64,000 nucleotides of DNA from Tetracentron sinense (GCA_015143295.1 CM026554.1:53504627-53568626); one strand, 5' to 3'; counted from the stretch's first letter, positions 35,116 through 46,029 are shown. Numbers and translations: made by a program. Notes: generated by a model from the sequence alone, not told the origin.

Positions 35116-37881
35116 TCAGTTCCTCTCACACATATTTCTGTTGGTAGAACGGAACTTACTGAGCATTCTTTTGGGTCTAGTAGGAAGGGAACAGAAGGCC
35201 TTAAACATAGAAATCCTCCCAAATCCATCCTGGTTTATGACACTGTCGTCCATATCATTGTCGTCTTCCGCCAGCTTCATCCTTAGAGTAGAGAGCTCTG
35301 ATTTTGGTGGTTTAAGGCGCGAGACACTCCACTGGTCCTCTGCTAGACAAGTAACAGTAGTGCTTACTGGTGTAGTTGCCCTTTCTAGGTCATCATTGTG
35401 TGTGGCCAGAAGAGCCTTGATGTTGTTAGGCAGTTCGCTCACTTGGCCACCAGCCACGGATGCTTGTGCTTGCTCAAAGAAGAGGACTTGCACAACCACC
35501 CTCAATGGGAGTAACTCATTTTGTGCCGCGTGCATGCAGGCTTCCATGGATAGCTTCTTGCAGTCTAGGATACGGCATAACCGTTTCCGATCGCTCTTGT
35601 TGAGGTCTGGGTGTGCCTAGATGATCAGAGATAGAAATCCCAATACAATTTTGTATATTAGCTCTATAGTTAAGAGTCTTCTACACTCAATTATTGTCTA
35701 CATATGGAGTATTAGGACAAATGGCACAAAGGCGCAGAGGTAGACGTACTGCTAAATGGAGAGATCTCCCTAATGGAAATAAATCTGAATGTATGATGGA
35801 AAAATATAGAAATAGACATTTCCTTGCTCCCAGAACGAATGAAGATTAGCAATCAAAGGATTGTGTTGACTACTTTACTTCGGAGATCTCCGAAGTGAGA
35901 ATCAACAATAGGTACACCGAACACCTCAATCCTGGAAAGTGCACTATATGTCTTGATATCCTGAGCCTTAAAGACTCAGACTAGTCCACGTGCTGCATAG
36001 GGAATACCCCCACCCCATACAACCGATATATGTCTTAATATTCAGTTAATCAAAAGATGTTGCAATAAGTAGTTCATAGATTTAGCTTCAATGGGCTCGC
36101 CTAAATATGAAAAAAAAAAAACTAAAGCCACATCCTAAGTGAGGCGTGTGAAGATATTCTCGGCGGTTTCTTCATCTATTATGTCAAAGGGTAGTTTTAT
36201 AGGGTTCGAGGATCAAACCAAATACATTATAGAATAAGAAACTTAAAAGAAGTCTATATAATGTTGTCTTTAAAGTAATTTACCTTGAGGTAAATGTCAA
36301 TAGCTTTGTAGAGATCATCATGATCGGGTCTTGCAAAATCTGGTACGGCCTTGGCAAGTGCAATCACTTTCGACAGAGGCAAATTCACATCTTGAGCGAC
36401 TTCTTGAAGATACCCGTCCACAAGTTTCGCCACCTTTAGTTTTGAGCTGTGTGATGCCGAGGAAGACCTCCTGCTCTCCTGAAACTCGAAATCAATATTA
36501 TCAGCAGACCGAGACCTCCTCCTCTCAAACCCCACCTTGGTTCTTGGAGGGCTTGTTGGGGGACTCTGTCCAAGCAACATGAATTGCTCCAATATGATGA
36601 TGACTATATCAATATCGTAGAGTGTATCGTTCGTGTATGATAGCGAGGGTATCAATAGATCTCTGACTGTTGCTTCCTCCAACTGAATTCCCACTCTTCT
36701 GGCCAATTCCATCTTCGAAGAAGAAGAAGCTCTGAGTATGTTTGAAGCCTTTAAGAGCTTCAGCAAGAAACTGCAAGAAACAGCACCTCTCTCCATTGGA
36801 AGCAGGCTTACTATGGATTCCAATAGCAACCGATACTTTGAGTTTATGTCTCCAATCGAGACCGGACCATGATCAGGTACTACTTCTTTATTGGTGTTCC
36901 TATCTTTAGAAATGCTGGGTAGCCATCGAGATGCGTAAATCTGCAATGCCTTTCCAATTAGATTAGCGGGCATTTTACCGCCTGATTTTATTGCCAACAT
37001 GATTCTCCAATAAAGGTCTATGCCCAGTTCTGCTATATCTTCGGCCCACCATCCCTTTGTTGCAGGTCTGGATCTCTGGCTATCTGTTTCATTACACGAA
37101 ATATCATCCCTACCCCCTCTAGAGTAACTGTGAGACATATTCACCTTTGAGGGATGGGTTAGGACTCTTGAGGCAATGGCATCAATGCTCCGGCTCGTGA
37201 TCCTGAGATCTTCCGACCACAAAGGGAAGGATTTGGTGCTCTGCAGCGTCATGATTGAGTCCTTCCACCCATGAAGAATGCAGGAATTTAAGAAGACTTC
37301 AAGCTTGTAGATGAGGTTTCCCTTCTCGGCATCCTCCGTCATCTGGAGATATTCGGAAGCGCATCGAACAGATACAATATTGAAGGAACTGATTGTGATT
37401 GTGATGCCATAGCAGAACTTTGCACAGGTCTCGAATGCCTCGACCCCACCAGGGAGGTCAGGGATTTGGATTATTTGGTGTTGCAAGGTTTCGGGTGACT
37501 TGGAACATAGCCGTTGTAAGCGCAAGCATTTGGAAAGTAGGGGAAACTGTGTGACAATAACTTGAACTTATCAATTTTAAGATGAATAATATTCAGTATA
37601 ATTGCATCAAAAATCCAAATCCATAGCCTGTAAACTGAAACTTTGAGACAAGTCTTCGGAATTCTACCTTGTGAAGTAAATATCTGCTTCCCTTAACTTG
37701 AATTATGAGATCACTAGAGACTTCTGATGAGACAGACCTGCATTGAGAAAGAAAAAGCCTCAACTCTACCCAACAAACTTCTCTAAGAATATATATATGA
37801 GATTAATCACTCTTACTTTTACCTTACATCCTCGGCAGTATAGAAAGTATCTGGCCGAGATCCAAGCTTCATAAACTTCAT
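35116..37881 (-). CDS. NPH3-family BTB/POZ protein, At1g67900-like, four exons, complete
   Basis: Exons (minus strand): 37881-37823, 37737-37668, 37546-36284, 35616-35116; all introns are GT-AG and the total is 630 residues. Exon 1 begins [19 protein letters not shown]. The N-terminal BTB/POZ domain (about 28-130; [40 protein letters not shown]) would contact cullin-3. The NPH3 domain runs from [15 protein letters not shown] (about 209) to past [19 protein letters not shown], and includes [18 protein letters not shown] and [20 protein letters not shown]. The C-terminal tail ends [14 protein letters not shown]...ERN. NPH3-family proteins are thought to be CUL3 substrate adaptors at the plasma membrane in phototropism and auxin signalling; this subfamily's own role is not well defined. 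The start is fixed by the family MKFMKLGS(R/K)PD start. No internal stop or shift was seen. Neighbour copy 2 is dead, so this is the functional member. Confidence 0.92.
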
Positions 37882-38454
37882 TTCTGAACTTATTATTTCT
37901 GATCAGGATTTCAATTACATGGTTGAATCTCGAATTCCAAACTTCATAACTGATCAAAGTTTCTCTCTAACAAAACCACTATTTCACAAAAATTCCTCAC
38001 TTAATAGCTAGCAGGAGAAGTTGACACAGATGAAAACACACATCTCCTGTATTGAATTTCTCCCAGTTAGTTCCACAACTTGGAAACAATATAACAAATC
38101 CCCACCTCAGAAAATAAGATTTTCAGAAACATAAGAAAATTAGAATTTTCATGGAGGAGAGAAATATCCAAGGAAGGAATCCCAATAGCTTTCCTTGTGG
38201 GTCTGAGAATATGGGAGTTTATTAGTCTGAAAAGAAGGAAACCCAGAATATCAAATGGTATGAAATTGATACCACTCAGTCTTACTAAAAACCCCATTCG
38301 ATTGAGACTTGCAAACTGGAGAATCAAAGTCACTGTTTCCCATGAAGATCAATTAAGCAAAACAAAGTTAAACAGAGCACTACAAAAAACTAAATATATT
38401 AAATCATGGTTAAACTTTGAAAATATTAAATGAAAAAACTTATAAAATACAAAC

Positions 38455-38552
38455 CTTAAAATCATGGTCCTGACTTTCTCTCCATAACCGGAAACACCCA
38501 CTTCTCGCCGGAAAACCAAAGCGCCACCTTCTGCAATATCCATTGCTTGCAT
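38455..38552 (-). other. Conserved 5' block upstream of NPH3 (possible 5' UTR exon or uORF)
   Basis: On the minus strand, an ATG at 38552 opens a short frame (MQAMDIAEGGALVFRREVGV) that meets an AAG|GTTTGT donor-like site near 38455. The copy 2 counterpart (62309-62240) also keeps an open frame (MQAMDNAKGSVLVFRRGVGV). It may be a non-coding first exon with an upstream ORF, or promoter DNA preserved only by recent duplication. Confidence 0.4.
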
Positions 38553-38678
38553 TTACATTTCCAAAATATTGTTTGCAACTTCTAAGTCCCCACTTTCCAC
38601 GCGTGCAAGGAGGGGATGGCTATGCGCAAGTACTTATCCTGCGCCCACTTGTGCTTGTCCCCCAAATCATTGCTATTA

Positions 38679-39279
38679 GAGCATCTCCAACCGGGTTCTA
38701 TAACTCTAAATATAGAGTTTATCCAACTCCAACCACGCTCTATATTTAGAGGCCGGCCTCAAATATTGCCACAGTGAGCTTCAATATTTAAGGGTTGTGA
38801 GAGAAAATAGATATGGCCTCTATAACACTATTCATGTTCTTACGATACCACTTGTGTCCTCTTTTTATGTTTCAATCTTTGTTAAAATACTGATTGTGTC
38901 CTTTTACCTTTTGACACCCCTTAACCGTGGTTAAGATTTATCCACCCATTTTGGTTTTGTTTAAATATTAATTATTTTTTAAAATTAAAAAATTGCTTTT
39001 AATATTAAAAAACTCTAGAAACAGTTTTTTAATTTTAAAAAAAGAATTAATATTTTAAAAAAACAAGGATGGGTAGATAAATCTTAACCACGTTTAAGGG
39101 GTATCAAAGGGACACATGTCGACCTCAAAGGTATCCACCCATTGAGTTTTAGAGTAGGAATAGTGATATAGAGTTTCTTCCCATTGGAGCAAATAACTTT
39201 AAAGTGGGCCCATCTCCTCTAAATATAGAGGAGATGTCGAAATAGAAGAGAGATATAGAGTTTTGGGTTGGAGATGCTC
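38679..39279. mobile_element. Tourist-like MITE, 601 bp, TTA target site
   Basis: Ends GAGCATCTCCAACCGG and GGGTTGGAGATGCTC, both bordered by TTA (38676-38678, 39280-39282). Inside are TATAGAG-rich subterminal repeats (CTCTAAATATAGAG) and a nested family F element. Copy 2 has the nearly empty site (ATCATTGCTATTGCAAT at 62416), so insertion followed duplication. Confidence 0.85.
38897..39127. mobile_element. Family F fold-back nested in the Tourist MITE
   Basis: Left arm CTTTTGACACCCCTTAACCG then GATTTATCCACCCATTTTGG; right arm GGATGGGTAGATAAATCTTA then AAGGGACACATGTCGACC. Poly-A/T loop. Confidence 0.7.
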
Positions 39280-39369
39280 TTAATGCTATTGCAATATCTT
39301 GCTTACTGTTCACTTCGGATCATTTTATCAGAAGACTAACATCGTACGCCTCTCTCTTATAAATATGAA

Positions 39370-39684
39370 CTAGCGGGTGGCACGTGCGATGCACGTGAGA
39401 GCGAGGGGAAGGAGTTAACCACAGTTAATAGAAATTAAAAGGGGCACGTGTTAACCCACGGGTGTGATTGAACTCTCCCCGAGGTCAATCACGATTGGCT
39501 GTGATTCTCAATAGATAGATGGCAAGGGGTAGTTTAGGAATTAAAGTAATACATTAAATCAAAGGCAAGGGTAGTTTGGGAATTAAAGTAAAATATTAAA
39601 TCAATGTTTTGTTTTTATATAAGGGTAATTTAGGAATTTCAAAAAAATCATCTAGGCATGTCTCTCGCATTATAATAGTAAAGA
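39370..39684 (-). mobile_element. Non-autonomous Helitron, 315 bp
   Basis: Minus strand 5' end TCTTTACTATTATAATG preceded by A. The 3' end has hairpin CACGTGCATCGCACGTG, CCACCCG and CTAG before T. It is the same family as 13163-13447. Present only in duplication copy 1. Confidence 0.82.
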
Positions 39685-39810
39685 TATAATAATACCCAGA
39701 TATCGAAAAGGAAATAGTAGAAAAGAAAAGAAAAAAGGAAAGGTGACGGTGGTGTAGCTGGTGTTTGACTCGGAGATAAAGAGATACCAGAAAAGAGAAG
39801 AGAATGGAAT

Positions 39811-40845
39811 GCCTCTATCCCTATCAAAACATGCTTCACCTTGTCAGCTACAGGCGCCAACAGCCCTGTTCGTATTATATAAGGTCACAGCCTAAATTTC
39901 CCTTGTATTTTTGTGTTTCATTAGAACCAAAGGATTTTGCTAGCCCCAGTCTTGCTAGCCCCAGTCGCAAATCTTCGATGCAATTGAGGCGCTACAAATT
40001 TCCAACATTCTTTGACTTTAATATTTTTACTATTAAAATAATAAAACATTTCCACATGTTAGCCTCATTTTGCATCAAGAAAATTTTGGAATAAATGCGG
40101 CTGGGCTAGCACTCCTCAAGAACCAAAATATCATTTACTTCTTTTCATCTTTTTGGTTAGGAAATATCCTTTTTTACTTGTGTGTGGGTTTTTTTTTTTG
40201 GGGTCCGACGTAAACCTTTAACCAGACACACATCTTCAAAAAGAGAGGTGAGGTGAAAATACTTAATGAGAAAGAACTCAATCTTCGATACTAGCCCAAC
40301 AATTCACTAAATTCAATGAAGATAAGAGAAATGTTAATTATCCTTGTTTATTTAAGTCACCTAGAAGAGAGGGTTTGACAGACCTTTAAATTACAAGAAT
40401 GACAAAGAGGGGGATATAAATCAAAATTCATTAACCAAAGATGCTAGCTCCGGTCTCAAACTTCCAAAGTCTCACGGTGGTAGCGATAAGTCACAAGTGT
40501 CGCAACATCAACATGTTACCTCAAGAAACGATGCAAATCATAAAGTATTTGAATGAAAACTCAACATACGAGACCTGGATTGAGGATAAACATCATTCCT
40601 TCAGGCTAGGTCAGCTCTAACAGTTAGTTGTGTTATTTGAATGAAAAGTCAGACCCACCCAATATTCAGGAAACCATTGTCTATTACTCCACCCCACCAA
40701 TTTTTTTTTTTTGGACAGGATATACTATTCCTCAATCGGTGCACTATCATTGATTAAAGCTCCATTCAAGTAGGCATGCCAGGAGCAGTTCAGTTGTTGA
40801 CCCTGAACTGGTGATTACACCTACTGAGATGAGAGTAGTTGGCCC
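39811..40845. other. Intergenic DNA with a small fold-back remnant
   Basis: 39931-40117 has TTTTGCTAGCCCCAGTC at the left and GGGCTAGCACTCCTC at the right, related to the fold-back at 46030. The remainder shows no gene. Confidence 0.4.
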
Positions 40846-41322
40846 CAATGTTACTTGGTTCGCTCGGTTCGAATTTAGGTTCGCGGTTCGCAATTCGCCA
40901 CTCTAAAGTGAATCCGGTTCGCTAGTGGTAGGATGAGATAATTCATTTTTCGGTTCGCTTAAGTTCTTTAGTTTGGTTCGTTAGCTTGGTTCGCCACTTA
41001 AGCATGTAAAACAAAATATATATTTTATATTATATTATAAAAATGTATATCTTTTAAGCATGTAAACAAAATATTAAAATACTTATTTGAAAAATAATAA
41101 TGAAAAAATGTCTTGTTATGAATGATTTGTGAACTGAAAGTACAAATTTGCCGAACCTAATGAAAAATATCAATGAATTTGAATTAAAAATTTGACAAAC
41201 TAAGATTGTTTTGAAACAACTATGTGGTTCGCTCAATTTCACAAACCAGACCGAACCACGAACCAATTCTGGTTCGCTCGATTCACGGTTCGCTATAGCA
41301 TGTAGCGAACTTGATAACCCTG
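40846..41322. mobile_element. Non-autonomous hAT element, 477 bp, perfect 8 bp TSD
   Basis: Starts CAATGTTACTTGGTTCGCT and ends AGCGAACTTGATAACCCTG. GTTGGCCC is repeated exactly on both sides (40838-40845, 41323-41330). TTCG-rich subterminal DNA surrounds an AT-rich core. It is the partner of 31193-31659 and the better preserved copy at its ends. Confidence 0.87.
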
Positions 41323-42053
41323 GTTGGCCCAGAAGGCTCCTTGCTTGGTCCAGGATGGATTTTGTTTTTACCTGTAATCACAACGACCTAATTGCAAGAG
41401 CGCGTAGCATATCAAGATGCTTCGATTTATAGATTTTGATGAGAGAGAGGTTGTTGAGGTATCTAGTTGGTGTTGTTTAATCAAAATACGAGGAGCATTA
41501 AGGTACTGAATGCTTCTCTGTCTCCCTCTACCTATATCCGAATCCTAGGCAGGATGTGCCCCTCTGTACCGAGGTTATCCAACTCAAAATAGAGGATATC
41601 CGTTTCAAGTATGAGGCGTTACAGAATGTATGTGGAAGGGGTAGCAATGTCATGTCATGTCATGTCATGTGACTTTGGAAAAATTTTGAACTTTGAGACT
41701 TAGGACTATCTCTCCTCTATATTTTATGCATTGAGAAATGCTAGCCCGGTCTTCCAAGCTCGCACCGTGAAAGCGGCAAATATTATTATTTTTTCAGTTA
41801 CACTAAAAGTCAATATAAATTATAAATTCCTCCTTTAAAAATATTGTTTTCTTCACCTATGAATGCAAGTGTTACACTCAGAGTGAACTTAGAAAAAATT
41901 TGAATTTCACATATGAGGCTATCACTATCGGGTAATTGAAAATGGAAACCCAACCCCAATTAATAAGGAACCCCATAACCCTTACCTCCCGAACCTAATT
42001 GACAGGTTCCGTGAAAAAGCAAGGGGATTACAGATCAGAAATTGTCAACCCTA
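41323..42053. other. Intergenic DNA with a (GTCAT)n microsatellite
   Basis: A CATGT/GTCAT pentamer run lies at about 41648-41670. No gene or bounded element. Confidence 0.5.
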
Positions 42054-42881
42054 TGTTGTGCGAAAACGCAATAATTGTGATCAACGACAACTCAAATAAT
42101 ACCATGAATAATAATAGAAAATGAAGAACACCTTGCAAGATAAGTTATATGTGGTTCACCACATCAATGGCTCCATTTACAGATGAAAACCATTCAAAAA
42201 CCTCCCTTAATAATAGAGAAGATTACGAAAGAGAATAGCAACTAAGAAGACAACCTAAACCTCTAACACAACTCCAAAAACTCTTACACAACTTTCTTAT
42301 TCTCTCCTAAACAAACCCTAAACCAAATAATATCTGATAAACCTGATAGAAACCTAACAAGAAGTAAAATCCTATTCCAAGTAAGAATTCCTGAACAAAA
42401 CTGTTCTAACTTGCCGCTACTCACTCTAACCGGGCTTGGATTGTTTCGGGCGAAGCCAGAAAATGCTTGTCTCTCGTGTCCATAGAATAAGAATAAGGGA
42501 CATGTGATAGTGAAGCCAAAATCATGGGAACCATGATTTTGACTTCTTCACACATAATCAGACATGTGGCCATAAGTATGTGAGAAAAAGGAAAGAGATA
42601 TCACGTGGGTAGAAGTCAAAATAATGGGGTGAAAATGAAATGACTTCTCCCCTTTTATGCCGCATGTCCCTTGTCCTATGGACACCCAAAGAGTATTTTC
42701 TGGCTTTGCCAGAGACTATCCGAGGCCACTCTAACCAGATCAGTCTCGCTGGAGCCAGGTTGACAAAACCTGAGATTAAAAAAACAGAATTCTAAACTCG
42801 CTCGAGCCAACTCAATTTCACTCAAGCGAAATTGTAAAAAAAAAACAGAATTATATTCTAATTCGAGCCACACACTCAACA
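42054..42881 (-). mobile_element. Solo LTR carrying a nested MITE
   Basis: Minus-strand TGTTGAGTGTGTGGC to CGCACAACA, with the perfect 5 bp target duplication CCCTA (plus strand; 42049-42053 and 42882-42886). Excluding the MITE at 42432 and its target copy, the LTR is about 523 bp. It contains GAGCCA/GCTCGAGC words and a GTGGTTCACCACATCAATGG block. There is no internal region or second LTR, and the family is not assigned. Confidence 0.8.
42432..42727. mobile_element. Mutator-like MITE (family M1), 296 bp, perfect 9 bp TSD
   Basis: Ends GGGCTTGGATTGTTTCGGGC and AGAGACTATCCGAGGCC are inverted repeats. ACTCTAACC is repeated exactly at 42423-42431 and 42728-42736. The interior has AGTCAAAATAATGGGG and TGACTTCTCCCC. 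It lies inside the solo LTR. Confidence 0.9.
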
Positions 42882-42886
42882 CCCTA

Positions 42887-43240
42887 CTCATACTGCAGTA
42901 GTAGTGGTATTAGCTGTAAAAATATTTAAAAAAATAAATTACACCTAAGAATGAGGAGAGAGAGAGACCAACAGGAAGAAGAGGCTTTTGGTCGTAAAGG
43001 TTCATTTATGAGAAAATTAAAAGCATTATGTTGACTGTTGGACTTGGTCTGCATTGGATTCTCTGGTTCTATTATTATCCAGTGTTTGTTTCATCATCGC
43101 ATCAATGAGTAATGAGAATGTGAGGGTATGGTGGGGCCATCAATAGATGGGCCTACCTATGACTATCGAACACGCCATGTTCGTCTGGCCCTTCCATTGA
43201 TCCACCTATTATCGCTTCTAATGGTGTATGTTTATCAAAC
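42887..43240. other. Intergenic DNA, nothing recognised
   Basis: A short GA run near 42957 and otherwise unremarkable sequence. Confidence 0.4.
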
Positions 43241-43674
43241 GGGATGGCCGGATGGGATTTTGATCGGGCGATAGCCAGTCCAAAGCCATCCGGGTATAGT
43301 GTAGCGTGGGACATGAGGCAATAAAAGGAGAGAAAATATCAATTTGAGAGAAGTCAAAAAAAAAAAGGGGATGGGATATGTTGCGGCTCTCGCCTGATCA
43401 AAATCATCTGACATTCCCTCTGTGAGTAACATGTGGTGATAAAAAGGAAGAAAATATCAAATGGAGAGAAATCAAAAAAATAGGGGGGAATGAAATGGCT
43501 TCTCCCTTTTTTATCGCCACATGTCAGACAAAGGCCTTAGGCAAGATGATTTTGATCGGCAGATCAAATCACATCCCCAAAAAAGGAAGGAAATGAAATG
43601 AATTCTCTTTTTTTTATTGGACATCCACTTACTCTGTATGATTTTGGTCCGGCTATCACCAGATCAACCATCCC
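43241..43674. mobile_element. Mutator-like MITE (family M2), 434 bp, internally rearranged
   Basis: Starts GGGATGGCCGGATGGGATTT and ends CTATCACCAGATCAACCATCCC. Flanks TTATCAAAC and TTGTCAAAT agree at 7 of 9. Inside are extra copies of the family termini (GATTTTGATCGGCAGATCAA, ATCGCCACATGTC), which suggests a nested or duplicated element. Same family as 7794-8009. Confidence 0.65.
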
Positions 43675-44480
43675 TTGTCAAATATGTCTACTTTTCGGGA
43701 TAAGATTAGTCCAAAATTTGGTTGCCCAAGAGATGAGCTGTGACTGGAACAGTAATGCACAAGCCATTTCGACCTAAATGTTGTAGCAATTGGGTCATGC
43801 GCACTAAGGCTAAGTAAGGTTTGACATTTCGCGAAATTTTGATTTCGGCCAATCCCAACGACATCGAAACTCGGTTTATTTCGAAAATCAGATTTTGGCC
43901 GAAATTTCGGATTTCGAAAATTTTAGAATTTCGACAGAAATCTGATTTTTTATTTTTAAATAGGTTTTTTTAATTATTTTTTTATTAAAATTTTGAAATA
44001 TTTCAAAATTTTTATTGAAATTTCGAAAATTTATATATTAATTTTAAAAATAAAATAATAATATTTATATAAATATGTAAAATTTTAATAAAATATTATT
44101 TTTTAACATATATATATTAATAAAATATATATAATTAATAAAATATTAATATTTCGGATTTCGAAATTTCGTCGAAATCCCGCAATTTTTCGGGATTTTG
44201 GTTTGGGTTGGCCGGCCGAATTCGTCACAAATTACAAGATTAAAACCCTTGAGACTAAGACCGATTTTTTTTGTCTTGGTTACTAAGACGCAGTCTTGCC
44301 TTGGTTCGACCAATGTCTACGTACTGTATGGGAAACTGTACTGTATGGGCAACTGGCATTTTTTTAAATAATTTTAGAGACCTTGAGTGTATTGAAACTT
44401 GGCAAAACATGTGTTTGGGAAGGGAAAAGTTTAACAAACCCATATTTCGCTATGTAGCGAAATGCATGATCTTCATTGTT
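43675..44480. other. AT-rich DNA with a TTTCGAAATTTCGG repeat cluster
   Basis: 43825-44230 is built of variants of TTTCGGATTTCGAAAATTT, ends in GGTTTGGGTTGGCCGGCCG, and has an AT core. It resembles a non-autonomous hAT-type element whose ends I could not set. Confidence 0.45.
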
Positions 44481-44676
44481 TTTTTGATAATCAGCTATCT
44501 CATTTATCTATCTATGTCAAGGTGGGTTAGGTGGGTTAGAACTCATGTCAGGGGGTTAGGTGGGTTAGAACTCAAGGCCAAGGGTGGGCACTCAACGGCC
44601 ACACCAGGACTCGAACGCGAGTCACTCCTCTCCACTCCAAAGGGAGATACACTACCACTGGGACAAACCCAGACGT
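44481..44676 (-). mobile_element. tRNA-derived SINE, 196 bp, 15 bp TSD
   Basis: On the minus strand the element starts GTCTGGGTTTGTCCCAGTGG and continues TAGTGTATC, an A-box-like tRNA segment. It is followed by CGTTCGAGTCC (44607-44617), a good B box. ATGATCTTCATTGTT is repeated exactly at 44466-44480 and 44677-44691, the target duplication of target-primed insertion. The body includes GGTGGGTTAG repeats and ends in a short A-run. This is the internal Pol III promoter architecture of plant SINEs. Confidence 0.87.
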
Positions 44677-44704
44677 ATGATCTTCATTGTTCTACAACCC
44701 TTTT

Positions 44705-44850
44705 TTTTAACACTCATTAATAATTGTTAAGATTCACTCATCCTTAGGGTTCACCCATCCAATCTTGGTTTTTAATTGAAAAAGTATATATTAATTTTAA
44801 TTTAGTTAAACTTAACCATGGGAGTTAAAAAGGGACATGAGGACACAAGG
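44705..44850. mobile_element. Family F fragment
   Basis: AACACTCATTAATAATTGTT, AGGGTTCACCCATCC, CTTGGTTTTTAATT, then AACTTAACCATGGGAG and AGGGACATGAGG. Shorter than full copies. Confidence 0.6.
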
Positions 44851-44972
44851 ATCAACTAGATAGCGGAATGCGATGTTGGCTAAATTTTGTTTTCTTGCTC
44901 TTTATGAAAAGAGTTTAAAACAGGAGCTCGGATTCAAGAGATAACCCCTGTTTTCCAAAACATGTCTCATTA

Positions 44973-45418
44973 GAGCATTCCTAGCAGCCTCACCAAATTT
45001 TACTCACCAAAATAGTCAAAACTCACATTTTCTATTTTGGCTATCTACGTTTTTAAAAACACCTTAGCAGCATCACTGTTTAACAAAAAAAAGAAAGGAG
45101 AGAGAAATATTATTTTATTATATGTGTGGGAAAACTAAAAAAGAAAAGAGAAAGAAACATTATTTTATTATTTGTGTGAGACCATAATAAAGGAAGGGAT
45201 AGAGAGAGACCTTATTTTATTATTTGTGTGGGACCACAATAAAGGAAGGGGGAGAAATTTTAGCTTTGGTGAGTGTATAGTACTCACCAAACTTGGTGAA
45301 TATTGTATACTCACCAAACGGAAATCTTTATTTTGATGAATTTTTCTGAGGCTGCTGGGGCCATTTTAGCATTTTTTAGTGTTTTGGCTCACCAAAATAA
45401 CCTTTGCTAGGAATGTTC
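44973..45418 (+). mobile_element. Tourist-like MITE X1, 446 bp
   Basis: Begins GAGCATTCCTAGCAGCCTCA and ends TTTGCTAGGAATGTTC, with TTA at both borders (44970-44972, 45419-45421). It contains three variants of TTATTTTATTATTTGTGTG and a GGTGAGTGTATAGTACTCAC inner palindrome. No protein. Confidence 0.85.
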
Positions 45419-45421
45419 TTA

Positions 45422-45886
45422 GAGCATTCTTAGCAACCTCACCAAAATAACCGAAAGATTATTTTGGTGAGCCAAATGGCTAAAAAGTACTAAAAACTCT
45501 TTCCAGTAGTCTCACAAAAACTCAGCAAAATAAAATTTAGGTTTGGTGAGTGTACAGTAACTCACCAAACTTGGTGAGTTACTATACACTCACCAAAGCT
45601 AAAATTTCTCATTCCCTCCTTTTTTGTGGGCCCACACAAATAATAAAATAAAGGTTTCTCTCTCCCTTCCTTTATTGTGGTCCCACACAAACAATAAAAT
45701 AATGTTTCTCTCCCTTCCTTTTTCGTTTTCCCACACAAATAATAAAATATTGTTTCTCTCTCCTTTTTTTTTGTTAAAATGATGAGGCTGCTTAGAGTGC
45801 CTTAAAAAAGTGGCTTACCAAAATAACTTTTTGTGAGTTTTGGCTATTTTGGTGAGTAAAATTTGACGAGGCCGCTAGGAATGCTC
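45422..45886 (-). mobile_element. Tourist-like MITE X2, 465 bp, inverted relative to X1
   Basis: Begins GAGCATTCTTAGCAACCTCA and ends GGCCGCTAGGAATGCTC. Its reverse complement aligns with X1 along the whole length (for example ATTTTATTATTTGTGTGGGA in opposite orientation). It is separated from X1 by only one TTA, so the pair forms a palindrome of about 0.9 kb. Confidence 0.85.
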
Positions 45887-46029
45887 TTCTATCATATAAT
45901 TTTTTTGAGTAGATATTTGAAAGGTGCTAGAACTCCTGTTTATAGTTAAAACTCTTATAAAAAAAAGGGGGACGGGATATTTTGAAAATTATAAATATAA
46001 AAGAAAGATATTTCTATCATAATTTTTGT

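Larger units (their letters stand above)
34270..39810 (-). repeat. Segmental duplication, copy 1 (with intact NPH3 gene)
   Basis: This block aligns in the same order and orientation with 48645-62930. Examples: GTCCCACATT before ATCATTT/GTCATTT (34872 / 49679), intron 3 AATAGACATTTCCTTGCT (35811 / 53363), all NPH3 exons, the 5' flank TAGAATTTTCATGGAGGAG (38140 / 61862), and GGAGATAAAGAGAT (39772 / 62888). Copy-specific insertions are the Tourist MITE at 38679 and the Helitron at 39370; copy 2 lacks both. Confidence 0.88.

Noticed and set aside
35141-35620. 159-residue open frame on the plus strand
   Set aside because: It is the antisense shadow of the NPH3 terminal exon (35616-35116 minus), whose protein matches the family.
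44271-44720. 149-residue open frame
   Set aside because: Most of it is the antisense translation of the SINE at 44481-44676 and its flanks.
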